Source of the DNA: Gluconobacter kanchanaburiensis NBRC 103587
Lineage (GTDB): Bacteria > Pseudomonadota > Alphaproteobacteria > Acetobacterales > Acetobacteraceae
NCBI RefSeq assembly: GCF_007988905.1
Contig: NZ_BJVA01000015.1
Location: 1-63,369, forward strand
Length of the DNA stretch: 63,369 bases
Direction of reading: 5' to 3'
Shown here: one piece after another, positions 18,582 to 27,404 of the stretch
How positions within the stretch are numbered: the first letter of the stretch is position 1
Layout: the number at the start of each line of letters is the position of its first letter
The notes under the pieces: generated by a model
The model's database searches: none
What the model was told of the DNA's origin: nothing
What the model saw: the letters and a program-made list of their open reading frames with translations, nothing else
Position numbers and translations under genes: made by a program

Positions 18582-18878
18582 TCAGTCCAGCCCGCGAAGC
18601 CTGCGGCGGTCTTCAGCGGCTTTCAGTTTCCGCAGAAACGGTTCTCGCGGAGCCGTCCAACAGCTCATGCCCAGAATGAATGCAAAGAGCGGATGCCAGG
18701 ACAAAGCCAAGGCGATGCCGCACAAAAGACAGGCGCCCGTTCCGAACCACGAGACATATCTCAGCAGAACCCGCGTCTCTTCCTCCTCAACACCATATTC
18801 TTCGAGATAGGCAGCCAGACGGGCCGCGCGTTTTGCTTCGGTCGCCTCGCTGTACAGACCGTCTGTTGAAGACGTCAT
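18582..18878 (-). CDS. Small membrane protein of unknown function
   Basis: The 98-residue product has a charged N-terminus (KRAARLAAYLEEYGVEEEE) and two hydrophobic stretches (residues about 42-60 and 64-78) that could form a hairpin in the inner membrane, followed by a basic tail. It is separated by 6 bp from another small membrane protein gene upstream, suggesting a two-gene unit. No family was recognised. Confidence 0.6.
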   Translation of the reverse strand: MTSSTDGLYSEATEAKRAARLAAYLEEYGVEEEETRVLLRYVSWFGTGACLLCGIALALSWHPLFAFILGMSCWTAPREPFLRKLKAAEDRRRLRGLD

Positions 18879-18884
18879 GAGCGC

Positions 18885-19061
18885 TTATCTCCCCCAGTGG
18901 GCATGGAAGACGACCCGGATCACCAGCGCCGTGCCCAGCATCAGCGCCGCAGGCGGTAGGATGTCGCGCGCCTTCAGCCACGCGAACAGCCTGACCGAAG
19001 ACCCCAGGGCCAGCACCAGCAGGAGAAGAACGATCAGGACAAGAAGGAGAGACACGACCAT
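18885..19061 (-). CDS. Very small membrane protein
   Basis: From the ATG at 19061 the product has 58 residues: MVVSLLLVLIVLLLLVLALG forms one membrane helix and ILPPAALMLGTALVIRVVF a second. An upstream in-frame start at 19109 would add 16 non-hydrophobic residues and is less likely. It is followed 6 bp later by the 98-residue membrane protein gene. Function is unknown. Confidence 0.5.
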   Translation of the reverse strand: MVVSLLLVLIVLLLLVLALGSSVRLFAWLKARDILPPAALMLGTALVIRVVFHAHWGR

Positions 19062-19222
19062 GTCAGACGCCCCCTGACAGGCAAGAACAGGGGCCAGACC
19101 GGAAGACACAACGGGACAGAGACATCATCGCCAGCTCCTTGCAGTTCCTGTGTGGCAGGACAGCCCTGCACACACGATGAACTCAACAAACCTGATGATC
19201 TACGATTTTCCGTGTACCGTCA

Positions 19223-19262
19223 ATACGGGTATACGCCCGTTTGTAGAAACAGGTTCCCGTAT
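19223..19262. promoter_or_regulatory. Possible operator between the membrane-protein genes and the repressor gene
   Basis: ATACGGG at 19223-19229 and CCCGTAT at 19256-19262 are exact inverted copies, and CGGG/CCCG at 19226-19239 forms a further small palindrome. The site lies upstream of the two membrane-protein genes and next to the 3' end of the repressor gene. It shares the ATACG/CGTAT half-site with the inverted repeat in front of the repressor, so it may be one of its targets (inference). Confidence 0.4.
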
Positions 19263-19274
19263 ATCGCAAGCGCC

Positions 19275-19913
19275 TCAGGGATGGGGTACGCCGCCGATCC
19301 AGACCACTTCGCCGAGCAGCTTAAAACAGTCCAGGCGATCAGCCTCGACGTCCTGAGGCGGGTAGCGGTGATTGTCAGCAATCACCCGGACCCCGCCACC
19401 GAGTTTAGGATCAAGGCGACGGATCAGAACAGCGCCAGCACTCTCCAGGGCATAGAGCGCGCTGCCCGTCACAGCTGTGACGCTCCGGTCCACGATGACC
19501 AGATCACCCGAGGACAGGGTCGGCTCCATCGCATCCCCTGCATTACTGATGAGGCAGAGGGCCGTGAGGTCCCGGGGGATGATGCTTTGCAGCCAGTCGC
19601 GGCCAATCCGCAGGCCGTCTTCATGATGATCATACCAGGGCACGACGATCTGACGGGTCGACGTGGTCTGGACCGCTGTCGCCCCGGAAGGTGAGCCGCC
19701 AGCCGTGCCAAAGGCGATCCAGTCCAGGGACACGCCGCAGACCCGGGCCAGCGACGCAAGGGCGGAGAACTTCATCTCCCCGCCATTCATATAGTCCCTC
19801 AGGGTCGTATATGGCACACCCGCCGCCTTGGCGGCATGGGTGATGCCAATACTCTGCGCCGCTTCGCGGAGGCGCTCGCCACGTTCGCGCATCAGGCGGA
19901 TCTGGTCGTCCAT
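19275..19913 (-). CDS. XRE/S24-type repressor with a substituted catalytic dyad
   Basis: From the ATG at 19913 the protein has 212 residues: an HTH domain (AAKAAGVPYTTLRDYMNGG, residues 27-45) and a LexA/CI-like C-terminal peptidase-fold domain (residues 90-212). In active S24 peptidases the nucleophile is the Ser of GDSMEPT and the base is a Lys near (V/I)KRL. Here the codons read GDAMEPT (Ala128) and LIRRL (Arg165), so self-cleavage is not expected. The likely role is a stable regulator of island genes that does not respond to SOS. It is divergent from the 80-residue gene at 20105. Confidence 0.88.
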   Translation of the reverse strand: MDDQIRLMRERGERLREAAQSIGITHAAKAAGVPYTTLRDYMNGGEMKFSALASLARVCGVSLDWIAFGTAGGSPSGATAVQTTSTRQIVVPWYDHHEDGLRIGRDWLQSIIPRDLTALCLISNAGDAMEPTLSSGDLVIVDRSVTAVTGSALYALESAGAVLIRRLDPKLGGGVRVIADNHRYPPQDVEADRLDCFKLLGEVVWIGGVPHP

Positions 19914-19978
19914 GAGTTTACGCTTTCGCCTGGAATGTCGGGGCACGCGGAGGGTCCTCATTCGGAAATGAGGCATGA

Positions 19979-20018
19979 ATACGATATTCCGCTTGATATG
20001 GAAGTCGGAAAACCGTAT
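19979..20018. promoter_or_regulatory. Candidate operator/promoter region between divergent genes
   Basis: ATACGATATTCCG (19979-19991) and CGGAAAACCGTAT (20006-20018) are inverted repeats matching at 11 of 13 positions with a 14-bp centre. The site lies 66 bp upstream of the repressor start and 87 bp upstream of the divergent gene at 20105, the usual place for autoregulation by a CI-like repressor. Confidence 0.5.
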
Positions 20019-20104
20019 CACTTGGCGTCGAAATGTTGCGTGGCCCGTGACTCGTCATCGTCAGATCCTCGCATGAAACCGACATTTTTGTCCAAGGGAT
20101 TGTC

Positions 20105-20347
20105 ATGCCTGAAGATCCACTGTTGCCACCACCCCGTCCAGCCGGTCTCGAAGAGCTGCATGCCGGTCTGCACGACGTGCTGCGTCTGATCGAGATCGAG
20201 CATGCGCTGCTCAAAGGGCGCCTGGAAAGCCTGCGGGCGGATACGGAAGGCGCGCGCCTGCTGGAGGGCGTGATGGTGCTCGGGGCCGTGCTGCAGCAGC
20301 GGATGGGCGGTCTGCTCCAGCTCTGCCGCGAGGTCGGGAAACTGTGA
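20105..20347 (+). CDS. Small helical protein of unknown function
   Basis: This 80-residue product (MPEDPLLPPPRPAGLEELHA) is proline-rich at the start and then continuously helical with heptad-like leucines (LEELHAGLHDVLRLIEIEHALL). It is the first gene divergent from the repressor and may be controlled by it. No family was recognised; a small regulator or antirepressor is possible but unproven. Confidence 0.5.
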   Translation: MPEDPLLPPPRPAGLEELHAGLHDVLRLIEIEHALLKGRLESLRADTEGARLLEGVMVLGAVLQQRMGGLLQLCREVGKL

Positions 20348-20437
20348 CGGATCGGTCCGTCGGACACAGCACGTCCTGACCCTGCCGTCTGGCTTCGTCG
20401 AAGCCGCGTCGTTCCTTCCATACGGTCATCATCTCTT

Positions 20438-21286
20438 ATGTCAGAATACTCAGAGCCGTCTTCTGAGCACATCGTGCTGGACGGACACCCTCTTGCACGT
20501 GCGCTTCCTTTTGGTGCCTATCCATTGACGGACGTGCAGAAGAAAATCCGGAAAGTCTTCTTCAACACGCCCTTGGGATATAGCCGTCTGCGACGGCCTT
20601 TCATTGAGCGGTTCAAACGAGACTGCTCCTCAGGTCCTGTCGATGCGACCCTGTTCGGGCTGAAGGTGCGGTTTTATCCGCAGGACAATCAGACGGATGC
20701 AAAATCGGCGGTGTGTGGCGCGTGCTACAATCATCGTGAGCTGAAATGGCTGCGGCGCCATCTGCCGAAAGGCGGGACGTTTGTGGATGTGGGCGCGAAT
20801 ATGGGGTTCTTCTCCCTCTATGCCGCCCAGAGAGAAGCCCGTGTCATCGCCGTTGAGCCGAACCCGGTGCTGTTCGAGCGCCTGACAACCAATCTGAGGC
20901 TGAACGGGATGCAGGCCGATCTCTTGCGTGTTGCGGTGGGCGACCAGGACGGCTCTGGTCAGCTTGTACAGGTGAACGGGGATTTTGGTGGCGGTCGGAT
21001 CGGCGCGGGGCACGGTGCTCCAGTGCGGATCCGTCCGCTTCTGGATATTCTGCAGGCCTGTGATGTGACGGCCGTGCATGTTCTGAAGATCGACATCGAA
21101 GGCTACGAAGACCGGGCGCTCCTGCCGTTTTTCCGCGAGGCGCCTGCGACGTTGTGGCCGGATCATCTCATCATGGAAGACACCGAGCACGGGCGATGGG
21201 CCCAAGATGTTTTTTCGGTGCTTAGGCGCTGTGGGTATGAACGCCGTGGGCGTAGTCGGGGGAATATTCTGCTCTCAAGGTTCTGA
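20438..21286 (+). CDS. FkbM-family SAM-dependent methyltransferase
   Basis: The 282-residue protein shows the class I methyltransferase glycine motif FVDVGANMGFFSLYAAQ at about residue 111, the acidic ribose-binding loop VIAVEPNPVLFERL and the FkbM-typical KIDIEGYEDRALL. Members methylate hydroxyl groups of sugars or polyketides. There is no neighbouring glycan gene, so the substrate is unknown. The start follows the previous gene by 90 bp. Confidence 0.88.
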   Translation: MSEYSEPSSEHIVLDGHPLARALPFGAYPLTDVQKKIRKVFFNTPLGYSRLRRPFIERFKRDCSSGPVDATLFGLKVRFYPQDNQTDAKSAVCGACYNHRELKWLRRHLPKGGTFVDVGANMGFFSLYAAQREARVIAVEPNPVLFERLTTNLRLNGMQADLLRVAVGDQDGSGQLVQVNGDFGGGRIGAGHGAPVRIRPLLDILQACDVTAVHVLKIDIEGYEDRALLPFFREAPATLWPDHLIMEDTEHGRWAQDVFSVLRRCGYERRGRSRGNILLSRF

Positions 21287-21737
21287 GGGACGCTGGAGAG
21301 CAGAAATTTGTTCGCTATGTGGGGGACGGCGGATTCTCTGTTATCGGAAAGGGATGGCCGAAAGCAGACATAGCCTGCGCCCATGTTCATGACGCCTACC
21401 GACCAAAGCCGGTCGTTCGCATATTAGGCTTTGAACGGCAGCTTGCGCCAAAGCCAGCCATTCGAAGGCAAAGCCGCTTGGCAGCAGCGCGCCCAACACA
21501 AGCCATTCGGAAGGCATTGCATCGCGGCCAGAAGCTGCCTTGCTATCACGTTGCCGGCTGAGTGCTGCGCAGGGGCTTCGCCAAGCTCGGCCGAGTTGAA
21601 TTTGGCCTGCCACAAACGGTTTGAGCCCGCGCTATGTTTGAGCCACCCTGTTCATATCGGCGGAAATTTAACGTGAAGTAATCCGCGTCTGCGGTACAGT
21701 TGGTCCGGCAATCGTAACATCCAGGTAGCCGGGGCAG
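21287..21737. other. Intergenic region before the OLD/UvrD system
   Basis: These 451 bp have short reading frames on both strands but none that looks like a protein. The stretch 21350-21540 contains several loose repeats of GCCATTCG- and AAAGCC-type words. It probably marks a junction between the FkbM gene and a segment of different origin. No promoter could be assigned with confidence. Confidence 0.4.
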
Positions 21738-23900
21738 ATGAAACTAAACAAAGTCGCGATCCGCAATTTTCGGCGTCTCGAGAACGTGACGATCGACATC
21801 GAGACGAAGGAGACGGTGTTCGTCGGTCCCAACAATAGCGGGAAAACGTCGGCGACAGCAGTCTTCCGTGCCTTTCTCGACGGGCGGGAATTCAAGATTC
21901 ACGATTTCTCAGTGGCTCGCCTTGCCGATTTCGAAGCCTTTGCCACAACTGGCGACGCCGCAGACCTGCCCAAAATTGAGCTCGATCTGTGGTTTGAAAT
22001 TGACCCTAACACGGTCGCCTTCGGCCGTGTCTTCACGCTTCTTCCCAAGCTGTCCGACTTCACCAAGGTCGGCCTTCGGCTGCAGTTCGGCATTGAGGAA
22101 CCGAAAAAGCTCCGCGAAGAATATTTCGCCGCCTACCCGATCGGCGATGATGGCAAGCGCGCACGGAGCCTCTATCAATACCTCGCAACCGACACCAATC
22201 TCGCGCGACACGGGATCACGCGATACGCATCACTCGAGGAAATAAAGGGTGAGGATGGCGAGGTCGCCGCCGATGCGACGCCCCTAGAACCAGACGAGGG
22301 CAAGCGGCTTGTTCGTCAACTCATCCGCGTCCGGTTCGTTGATGCGCAGCGCAACATCAATGACGACGATGACAGTCGCAGCAATCGGCTTTCCGCCGCC
22401 TTTGCTACGTTTTACCGCAAGAATCTCGACCAGGCCCAGTCGGCCGCCGAAGCGCATCGCGTGATCGATGAAAATAATGCCGATCTCACAAAACACTACG
22501 AAAAGCAGTTCGCGCCGCTTATCAACCTTATCAAAGATTTGGGCGTGCCGTCGGTCAACGATCGTGACCTAAAGATCGTCTCGTCGCTCAGTCCAGAAAG
22601 CGCTTTGCGGGGCAATACCGAACTCATTTATGTCGATCCCGGCCGACAGCATGAACTGCCTGAACTCTACAATGGTTTGGGCTTCAAGAATCTCATCTAT
22701 ATGGCGATCCAAGCGCGCCATTTCCATTCGCAGTGGGTCGCCACGCCGGAAAGCCGGCCGCTCTGCTTGCTCATCTTTATCGAAGAGCCTGAAGTACATC
22801 TCCACGCCCAGGTCCAGCAAACCTTCATCGCCAATATCTGGAGCGTGATCGACGCATCGGCCAAAGCGGCCGAACACCCGACGTTAGTGCCTCAACTCGT
22901 CGTTACCACACATTCGTCTCACATCCTCGACGCGGTCGATTTCGAGAAGGTCCGCTATTTCCAACGATGTTATCTTGCGGGCGAAGATACCCCGAATGCC
23001 ATCCGCAATGCATCCTCCGTCCGCAGCTTGCGAGCGTTCCAACCGGAAGCCGATGTCGTTGATGGCACAGTGATCTCGCCCGCCGACACGTTGATATTCC
23101 TGAAGCGCTATCTGCGACTTACGCATTGCGACCTATTTTTTGCTGACGCCGCTGTTCTGGTCGAGGGTGCCGCCGAAAAGCTTCTCCTGCCGTCGATGAT
23201 CGAAACGGCGGCGGCGCGCCTCCGTGCATGCTATCTGACTATCCTTGAGGTCGGGGGCGCCTATGCTCACCGTTTTGAGGGGCTGCTCGACTTCCTGCGC
23301 ATTCCCTATCTGGTCGTAACCGACCTCGATTCTGTCGCGCCGACCGGATATCCAACCACGTGCCGCGCCGATGTTTCGGGCGCCCGAACGTCGAATGCCT
23401 CGCTGAAGAAGCTATGTGGCAAAAGCACGGTGGCTGACCTGCTGGCCATGACTGCGAGCGACAAAATCGACAGCATAAAGGATCGCTGCATCGCCTTTGA
23501 AATGACAGTGACAGTCAGCGAGGGCGGCATGCAGATACCCATGACGCCGCGAACGCTTGAAGAAGCCATTTCCTACGAGAACTTTGCATTGCTTCGCGCA
23601 AATACTTTATCAATCGGCAAGACTATCCCGCCACTGCTGCCCGACGCCTACACTGTTATCTACGAGCGCATCGGATCCAAAGATTTTAAGAAAACCGACT
23701 TCGCAATGGATCTGCTGGCGATGAAATCGACCTGGATCGTTCCCGCGTATATAGCCGAAGGGTTGCGCTGGCTGGAGAAGAGATTGTGCGGTGCCCCCCC
23801 GCCGTCCCAATCGTCATCGCTCGTACCAACACCGACGTCGGCTTCGCCGTCGCCAGTTTCCTCCTCATCACCGCAAGCGGGAGTGGGAGCGAGCGCATGA
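21738..23900 (+). CDS. OLD-family ATPase-TOPRIM nuclease (GajA-like)
   Basis: The 720-residue protein has an SMC/ABC-like ATPase with Walker A GPNNSGKTSA (residues 30-39), Walker B FIEEPEVHLHAQ (about 345-357) and the switch segment THSSHILD (about 390). A TOPRIM domain follows, with the metal-binding Glu in VLVEGAAEKLL (about 472) and the DxD in VVTDLDS (about 524). This is the class-2 OLD layout, defined by an adjacent UvrD-like helicase as in Gabija (GajA). It is longer than the roughly 580 residues of studied GajA proteins, with a C-terminal extension ending in a Ser/Pro-rich tail. The stop overlaps the helicase start. A role in DNA-cleaving antiphage defence is inferred from the family. 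Confidence 0.92.
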   Translation: MKLNKVAIRNFRRLENVTIDIETKETVFVGPNNSGKTSATAVFRAFLDGREFKIHDFSVARLADFEAFATTGDAADLPKIELDLWFEIDPNTVAFGRVFTLLPKLSDFTKVGLRLQFGIEEPKKLREEYFAAYPIGDDGKRARSLYQYLATDTNLARHGITRYASLEEIKGEDGEVAADATPLEPDEGKRLVRQLIRVRFVDAQRNINDDDDSRSNRLSAAFATFYRKNLDQAQSAAEAHRVIDENNADLTKHYEKQFAPLINLIKDLGVPSVNDRDLKIVSSLSPESALRGNTELIYVDPGRQHELPELYNGLGFKNLIYMAIQARHFHSQWVATPESRPLCLLIFIEEPEVHLHAQVQQTFIANIWSVIDASAKAAEHPTLVPQLVVTTHSSHILDAVDFEKVRYFQRCYLAGEDTPNAIRNASSVRSLRAFQPEADVVDGTVISPADTLIFLKRYLRLTHCDLFFADAAVLVEGAAEKLLLPSMIETAAARLRACYLTILEVGGAYAHRFEGLLDFLRIPYLVVTDLDSVAPTGYPTTCRADVSGARTSNASLKKLCGKSTVADLLAMTASDKIDSIKDRCIAFEMTVTVSEGGMQIPMTPRTLEEAISYENFALLRANTLSIGKTIPPLLPDAYTVIYERIGSKDFKKTDFAMDLLAMKSTWIVPAYIAEGLRWLEKRLCGAPPPSQSSSLVPTPTSASPSPVSSSSPQAGVGASA

Positions 23901-25738
23901 CCGGTCGGGTCGAAACCCAAGCGGATGCCGACGTTCGGGCTTGTATCGATCGCCATCGCAGCTTCGCTCTTGTGGCAGGCGCAGGGTCGGGCAAGACGAC
24001 CTCTCTGATCGACGCGCTCGCCCGCGTGCGTGAGCGTGAAGGCCCGCAAATGAGGCAGAATGGGCAACGGGTCGCTTGCATCACCTTTACCAAACGAGCG
24101 GTGTCGGTGATTAAGACGCGGTTGGGGTTTGACGATCTCTATCTCGTGTCGACCCTCCACAGCTTCTTATGGGAACAGATCAGTCGCTTTCACGATGACA
24201 TCCGCCAGGCGCTGCGTGAAGGCCGGATCCCGGCACTCATCCAGAAAGAGCGCGACAAGGATAATGGAGGCAATAGCCGCGCAGCTACCGAGGCGCGCGC
24301 GAAAGCTGCAAGCTACGAGCAGGACATCGCCGCGCTCGATGCGGTCGCAAGCTTCAGATACGACGATGCCAAATGGGGCGACTATCCAGGCGGGCGGCTA
24401 GGCCATGACGACATCATCGAGATCGCCACCTATCTCTTTGCGCACAACGCCACATTCCGACGGATCACCGGGCTTCGCTTCCCTTATATTTTCGTCGACG
24501 AAGCGCAGGACACCTTTCCCGGCATTGTGAGCGGCCTCAACTTGGTCGGTGAGGGCGAAGGACTGCCGATAGTCGGCTACTTTGGCGACCCTTGGCAGCA
24601 GATTTACGATGGCAGTGCGGGGGACTTCACGGCTCCCGGGGAGGGTATGCCGATAACAAAAACCGAGAACTTCCGCTGCTCCGAGAGCGTCATCCGATTG
24701 CTCAACGCCTTCCGGACCGATGTCAAACAATATGCCGCGGGCGACAATGCCGGTCGTGAGGGAAGCGTTTTGTTTCGGCTGGTAAAGGCGGAAAAACCTG
24801 AGCTGCCGCGTAACCGCTATTCCGACGACCAGATCAAGCGGGCGCTCGCGCGTATGGACAAGGCGATGGCCGACTGGGGCTGGGCGGACCGCGACGACGT
24901 CATCAAGTTGTTCCTCGCCAATCAGATGATTGCCCGGCGGATGGGATTCGCCGAGCTCAATCGACTGTTCAATGGTCCCTACGCATCCACGCGGGCGGAG
25001 GAAGCCTTCGAGGCGGGTGAGCATTTCTTGGTTCAGCCGCTGACCACGATCCTCCATCCGCTCGTCGAGGCGCATGCGAACGATCGCAGTCGTGAGATAC
25101 TCGATGTTTTGCGCCGCAACAGCCCCGCATTCGCGGCCAACGGGCCCAATGCCGATAACACGCTCAAGGAGATGGTGGACACGTCACTCAGTCTCGTTGG
25201 GCAGCTTGCTGACCTCTGGGCTTCGGGAACCATTGGCGACATTCTGCGGTTCGGTGTGGCAAAACAGCTTATCCCGGCCGGGGACAGGTTGATCGAACAG
25301 CTTGATCGCCAGCCACGCGAGGAAGCGTATGTTGAAGAGGAGCACGCGCTCGATAAAGGCGACTGGCTTGCCGACCTGTTGTTCGCGATGAGACCTGACG
25401 AGATTGGGTCATACGCATCCTTTATCGGCGAGAACACGGCCTACAGCACGCAGCACGGCGTCAAAGGCGAGGAATATGCCAAGGTGATGATTGTCTATGA
25501 CGACGTCGAAGCGGCATGGAATCTTTATAATTTCAGCAAGACACTGACGCCATCGACGGCCGGCGAGCCGACCGACGGTCAGCGAGCGAGGGGGCAACGT
25601 CTTGCCTATGTATCGTTCTCGCGCGCGCTCGAGGATTTGCGCGTGCTGTTTTTTACCGCAAGCCCAGAAGCTGCTCGGCAAGAACTCATCGATCGTAAAT
25701 TAGTGAAACCCGAGCAAATCGAGATCGTGGGAATATAG
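23897..25738 (+). CDS. UvrD/Rep-family helicase paired with the OLD nuclease (GajB-like)
   Basis: From the ATG at 23897 (overlapping the upstream stop as ATGA) the protein has 613 residues. Superfamily 1 motifs are complete: I AGAGSGKTTSL (about 27-37), Ia CITFTKRAV, II FVDEAQD (about 199), III GYFGDPWQQIYDG (about 230), IV ENFRCSESVIRLLN and VI YVSFSRALEDLRVLFF (about 570). In Gabija systems the UvrD-like partner binds the OLD nuclease and is required for defence. A longer reading with a start at 23786 overlaps the upstream gene and is unlikely. Confidence 0.92.
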   Translation: MTGRVETQADADVRACIDRHRSFALVAGAGSGKTTSLIDALARVREREGPQMRQNGQRVACITFTKRAVSVIKTRLGFDDLYLVSTLHSFLWEQISRFHDDIRQALREGRIPALIQKERDKDNGGNSRAATEARAKAASYEQDIAALDAVASFRYDDAKWGDYPGGRLGHDDIIEIATYLFAHNATFRRITGLRFPYIFVDEAQDTFPGIVSGLNLVGEGEGLPIVGYFGDPWQQIYDGSAGDFTAPGEGMPITKTENFRCSESVIRLLNAFRTDVKQYAAGDNAGREGSVLFRLVKAEKPELPRNRYSDDQIKRALARMDKAMADWGWADRDDVIKLFLANQMIARRMGFAELNRLFNGPYASTRAEEAFEAGEHFLVQPLTTILHPLVEAHANDRSREILDVLRRNSPAFAANGPNADNTLKEMVDTSLSLVGQLADLWASGTIGDILRFGVAKQLIPAGDRLIEQLDRQPREEAYVEEEHALDKGDWLADLLFAMRPDEIGSYASFIGENTAYSTQHGVKGEEYAKVMIVYDDVEAAWNLYNFSKTLTPSTAGEPTDGQRARGQRLAYVSFSRALEDLRVLFFTASPEAARQELIDRKLVKPEQIEIVGI

Positions 25739-26399
25739 CCGCCGCGACACGTTGATGCGACAGGCTGCGCTGCCGATTGCCATGGTCCCAATTATAAGTT
25801 CAGAATTCTGCCTCTACCGGCCGCACCTTGCGAGGCGCGGCTATGCTGGTCGTCATGGTATTAGTCCGGTTTTCCGGTCGGCCGACGAAATAGCTCTCAG
25901 GCCGCAGTCGGCCCATTCTTTGACCCTCGGCTATCCCGGTCAGGCAAACGCTGATTGTCGGCTTCTGTCAAAAGTAGCCGTTTTACTTACCGTTCTGGAG
26001 CCGTAGAAAAGTCCCAAACGCGGTCTATCGCGGGTCGCATGACAATGTCGGCTTTTGGGCAACCGCCATCACTACTTCGACGTCCGACATGTAAGCGACT
26101 GCCGCCTGTCTGCTCCTATATGACTGAGCGGACAGGCAGATCAGGGGGGGAGAGCAGACTGTCCGCTTTGGATGCCCCGGACAATGTTTCGCGGCGTTTA
26201 TTCAACTAAGTGTGACGGACACTGTGCGCACGAGACGGTCATTAGAGCTTATTGTCGGCGTAACGGAAAGCAGCCGTGAAGTGTTAGAAAGAATGCTTTT
26301 TCAATACCCCACGAATAGAGAAATAGGTGGTATTGTACTGAATAAGAAACTCTCCCCTTGGTCTACTTGACAAAAACCAGATCGGAATCACAATAAATT
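25739..26399. other. Intergenic stretch carrying a repeat and a hairpin
   Basis: No convincing gene is present in these 661 bp. The middle holds copy A of a dispersed repeat (25941-26097) followed by a strong inverted repeat, GCCTGTCTGCTC / GAGCGGACAGGC, at 26104-26137 (11 of 12 pairs). From about 26215 the sequence turns AT-rich and leads into the next gene. Confidence 0.5.
25941..26097 (+). repeat. Dispersed intergenic repeat, copy A
   Basis: The stretch aligns with 30556-30717 in the same orientation. The best block starts at 26011 (GTCCCAAACGCGGTCTATCG) and continues through GTCGGCTTT, GGGCAACCGCCA and ACTTCGA to GTAAGCG; a second block at 25941 shares GCAAACGCTGA. The two copies flank the 26.1-30.6 kb gene group. 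Confidence 0.7.
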
Positions 26400-27035
26400 A
26401 TGGCCCTTAAGACGTTCCCCATAGAAAGACAAAGAAAACTGGAAGAAAAGCTAGTGCGACGCTTAGTTGAGGGGACTGCTGCTTGGCTAACCTTTAAACA
26501 AGCAACTTCGGCGAGAACTCTATACAGCGAGCATTTTTTATATCCTCCGTTGTTCGAAATCGGTTTTGGCCGAGGTTGGAAGGCAGTTGCTCAGGTGCCC
26601 GTAACGAAAGCGACACCTACGGCGGGGGCACCCAAGACACTCGATTTTGTATTTTTTAAGAATTCAAAGAGCAGCACAGCGGCGGTAATGATAGAGGTTA
26701 AATTTCTAAGAGGTACCAATACCTCCCAAGAACTTGCTGCATTATACTATGATTTCAAAAAACTTAGGGACGTATCTATCAAGAAAATTGATAACGCCAC
26801 ATTAAATACACTCGAATGCGCGCCAGGAAAGTGGCAAATTATTGTTGCTCAACGCGATGTATATGAAAAGATTTTGAAATCAAACTCGGTGAGGCGCGAA
26901 GATGTAGCTTCCATGTTGAGGCGTGCACGTGAGGGAACGCTAACGTCGGCATATAAATCAGTTATAGAAACGAAGCTAAAGAAAGAATTTCATTGGCATG
27001 TATTTGCGATCGGCGAAGATGATTGGCCGAAATAG
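26400..27035 (+). CDS. Candidate PD-(D/E)xK nuclease, AT-rich gene
   Basis: The 211-residue product shows Glu53 in PPLFEIG, Asp82 in KTLDFVFF and the ExK pair Glu99/Lys101 in VMIEVKFLRG. That is the order and spacing of a PD-(D/E)xK nuclease core with an intact catalytic set. The gene is clearly more AT-rich than the genes around it, with different codon use (AAA, TTA, ATA), pointing to a separate transfer event. It stands alone between intergenic stretches. Restriction or Cap4-like effector nucleases are possible relatives; the exact family was not recognised. Confidence 0.7.
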   Translation: MALKTFPIERQRKLEEKLVRRLVEGTAAWLTFKQATSARTLYSEHFLYPPLFEIGFGRGWKAVAQVPVTKATPTAGAPKTLDFVFFKNSKSSTAAVMIEVKFLRGTNTSQELAALYYDFKKLRDVSIKKIDNATLNTLECAPGKWQIIVAQRDVYEKILKSNSVRREDVASMLRRAREGTLTSAYKSVIETKLKKEFHWHVFAIGEDDWPK

Positions 27036-27404
27036 ATATTGCGACCATAAAGAAATCGTGGTTCAGTAACGCCACGGTTGGTTCTAAAATACGTCTCTGA
27101 ATAATTAAACGCAACGATCTATTCGGATTAAAGGGCGATGGAATGCCTGGGCGTTGCACATTCTACTCCAATTCCGTGTCTACTTTTGTATTTATACACT
27201 GAAAGCAAACCCTCCTCTTCCACTCCAACTCGATCGCGAGAGATCGCGCTGCTCATGTCTGCTATGCAGCAAGCCGTTCATAGGCACATACGCCCGACAG
27301 GAAGCCGACAGCCTCCTGTCCGCTCAAGAAGATGGGGTAGGCCGGCTTGGAAGGGTATGACAAATTGGTCAGCCAGATGTGCCTTCCGCCACCGTGACGA
27401 GCGA
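27036..27404. other. Intergenic region without recognised features
   Basis: These 369 bp separate the candidate nuclease from the 3' end of the next minus-strand gene. The first 100 bp are AT-rich. No hairpin with a T-run and no protein-like reading frame were seen. Confidence 0.4.
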
